A stretch of 6,243 nucleotides of DNA, taken from NCBI GenBank assembly GCA_044357715.1, contig JBIKPA010000174.1, positions 1 through 6,243 of the forward strand. Direction: 5' to 3'. A program made the position numbers and the translations under genes. Positions 5,641-6,243 of the stretch are shown in pieces. Position 1 is the stretch's first letter. Every line of letters starts with the position of its first letter. Source of the DNA: IMCC26207 sp044357715. Its GTDB lineage: Bacteria > Actinomycetota > Acidimicrobiia > Acidimicrobiales > Microtrichaceae. Below the pieces are notes generated by a model. It saw nothing but the letters and a program-made list of their open reading frames with translations, made no database searches and was not told where the DNA came from.

Positions 5641-6243
5641 GTGCAGCGTGGATCGACCTTTGGCACAGCAAGGTTGATGAGGTAATCATCAACGATTTTT
5701 GTAACGCATTGGTTGGTGCCGTAGGCCGTATGCCCGCTGATTTCTGCGGTTACAAGCACGCCAGACTCAAGCGACTCAGACACTGCGACGGCGTTGTCAT
5801 ACGGCGTGGCCGGGTCTTGAGTATTGCCGATTACAAGAATCGGCGGTGCACCCGTGGCTGTCACAGCTTTCGCTGTTGCAGCAGCCTCAACTGGCCATGT
5901 GGCACAGGGAAGAAGTTCGTTTGCCACGCTTCCCCCAAACCTTGGCGACACTTGGCGCGCTTCGTCTGCAAAGCTCCGATACGCAGCAGGCGATTCTGGG
6001 GGAGGGGTGTCTGTGCAGACCACTCCTGCGTAAGCGGTGTAGCCGCCAAAGTCGTAGTACTGATCCGCCAGCGCTCGTAGCTCCGAGCCGTCTCCCTCAA
6101 GCCCCGCTGCGAGTGCGGGTCCCAAGTCTCGCCATCCGTCCTCGTAGTAGCCAGTCAGGATTGCCGCAGTTGCGAGCTCTCCGGGGCCGAGTTCACCGTC
6201 ACCTGACCCCATCGGAGCTACTTCAACTAGGGAATGCACCTGG
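5637..6243 (-). CDS. TAP-like alpha/beta hydrolase (secreted peptidase/esterase family), C-terminal part, 5' end outside window
   Basis: The frame is open to the right edge, so the codon at 6239 is an internal GTG (valine) and the real start, nucleophile serine and any signal peptide lie outside. About 200 residues remain, counted here from that valine. The region ILVIGNTQDPATPYDNA (134-150) supplies the likely acid Asp142, and SGHTAYG (168-174) the likely catalytic His170. The ending with Cys178 and Cys199 (NQCVTKIVDDYLI...DPRC) is the typical TAP C-terminal domain, seen in Streptomyces tripeptidyl aminopeptidases and mycobacterial Hip1-like enzymes. Cys75 and Cys112 could form another disulfide; paired cysteines fit an exported protein, which is an inference. 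Usual family length is about 450-550 residues, so over half is missing. It ends 40 bases before the acyl-CoA synthetase on the same strand. The link to menaquinone synthesis is unclear. Confidence 0.87.
   Translation of the reverse strand, partial: QVHSLVEVAPMGSGDGELGPGELATAAILTGYYEDGWRDLGPALAAGLEGDGSELRALADQYYDFGGYTAYAGVVCTDTPPPESPAAYRSFADEARQVSPRFGGSVANELLPCATWPVEAAATAKAVTATGAPPILVIGNTQDPATPYDNAVAVSESLESGVLVTAEISGHTAYGTNQCVTKIVDDYLINLAVPKVDPRCT

Noticed and set aside
6237..6239. GTG as the real start of the TAP-like gene
   Set aside because: The frame continues to the window edge and the visible part lacks the nucleophile serine region and signal peptide.

Overview
This window looks like chromosomal DNA from a moderately GC-rich actinobacterium. 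The gene styles, especially the acyl-CoA synthetase and the MenG-type methyltransferase, remind me most of Acidimicrobiia-like lineages; that placement is inferred from remembered family resemblance, not from a search. Coding is dense: six protein genes fill almost everything, the largest gap is about 40 bases, and several starts are GTG. I see no RNA genes, mobile elements, CRISPR arrays or phage genes.

Left part, + strand (about 1-1933): the C-terminal half of menD (SEPHCHC synthase, cut by the left edge), then after 30 bases an alpha/beta hydrolase with a complete Ser-Asp-His triad. Its position beside menD makes it a candidate for the MenH step, but its sequence looks like a generic hydrolase.

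Right part, - strand (6243 down to 1960), read right to left: the C-terminal part of a TAP-like secreted peptidase/esterase (cut by the right edge), a 550-residue FadD-type acyl-CoA synthetase, the menaquinone methyltransferase menG/ubiE, and the isochorismate synthase menF. Gaps are 40 bases, 11 bases and a 1-base overlap, so the last three genes are very probably one transcript. The two blocks converge, with only 26 bases between menF and the hydrolase.

Together, menF (chorismate to isochorismate), menD (isochorismate to SEPHCHC) and menG (final ring methylation) mark a menaquinone locus covering the first two steps and the last. menC, menE, menB and menA are not in the window. The acyl-CoA synthetase sits where one might expect MenE but looks like a FadD19/FadD17-type fatty or steroid side-chain enzyme. 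I found no clearly novel system. The points most worth checking are the hydrolase as a MenH substitute, the FadD-like enzyme inside a men operon, and a short motif (stop codon plus TCTGTAC) repeated at two gene junctions.
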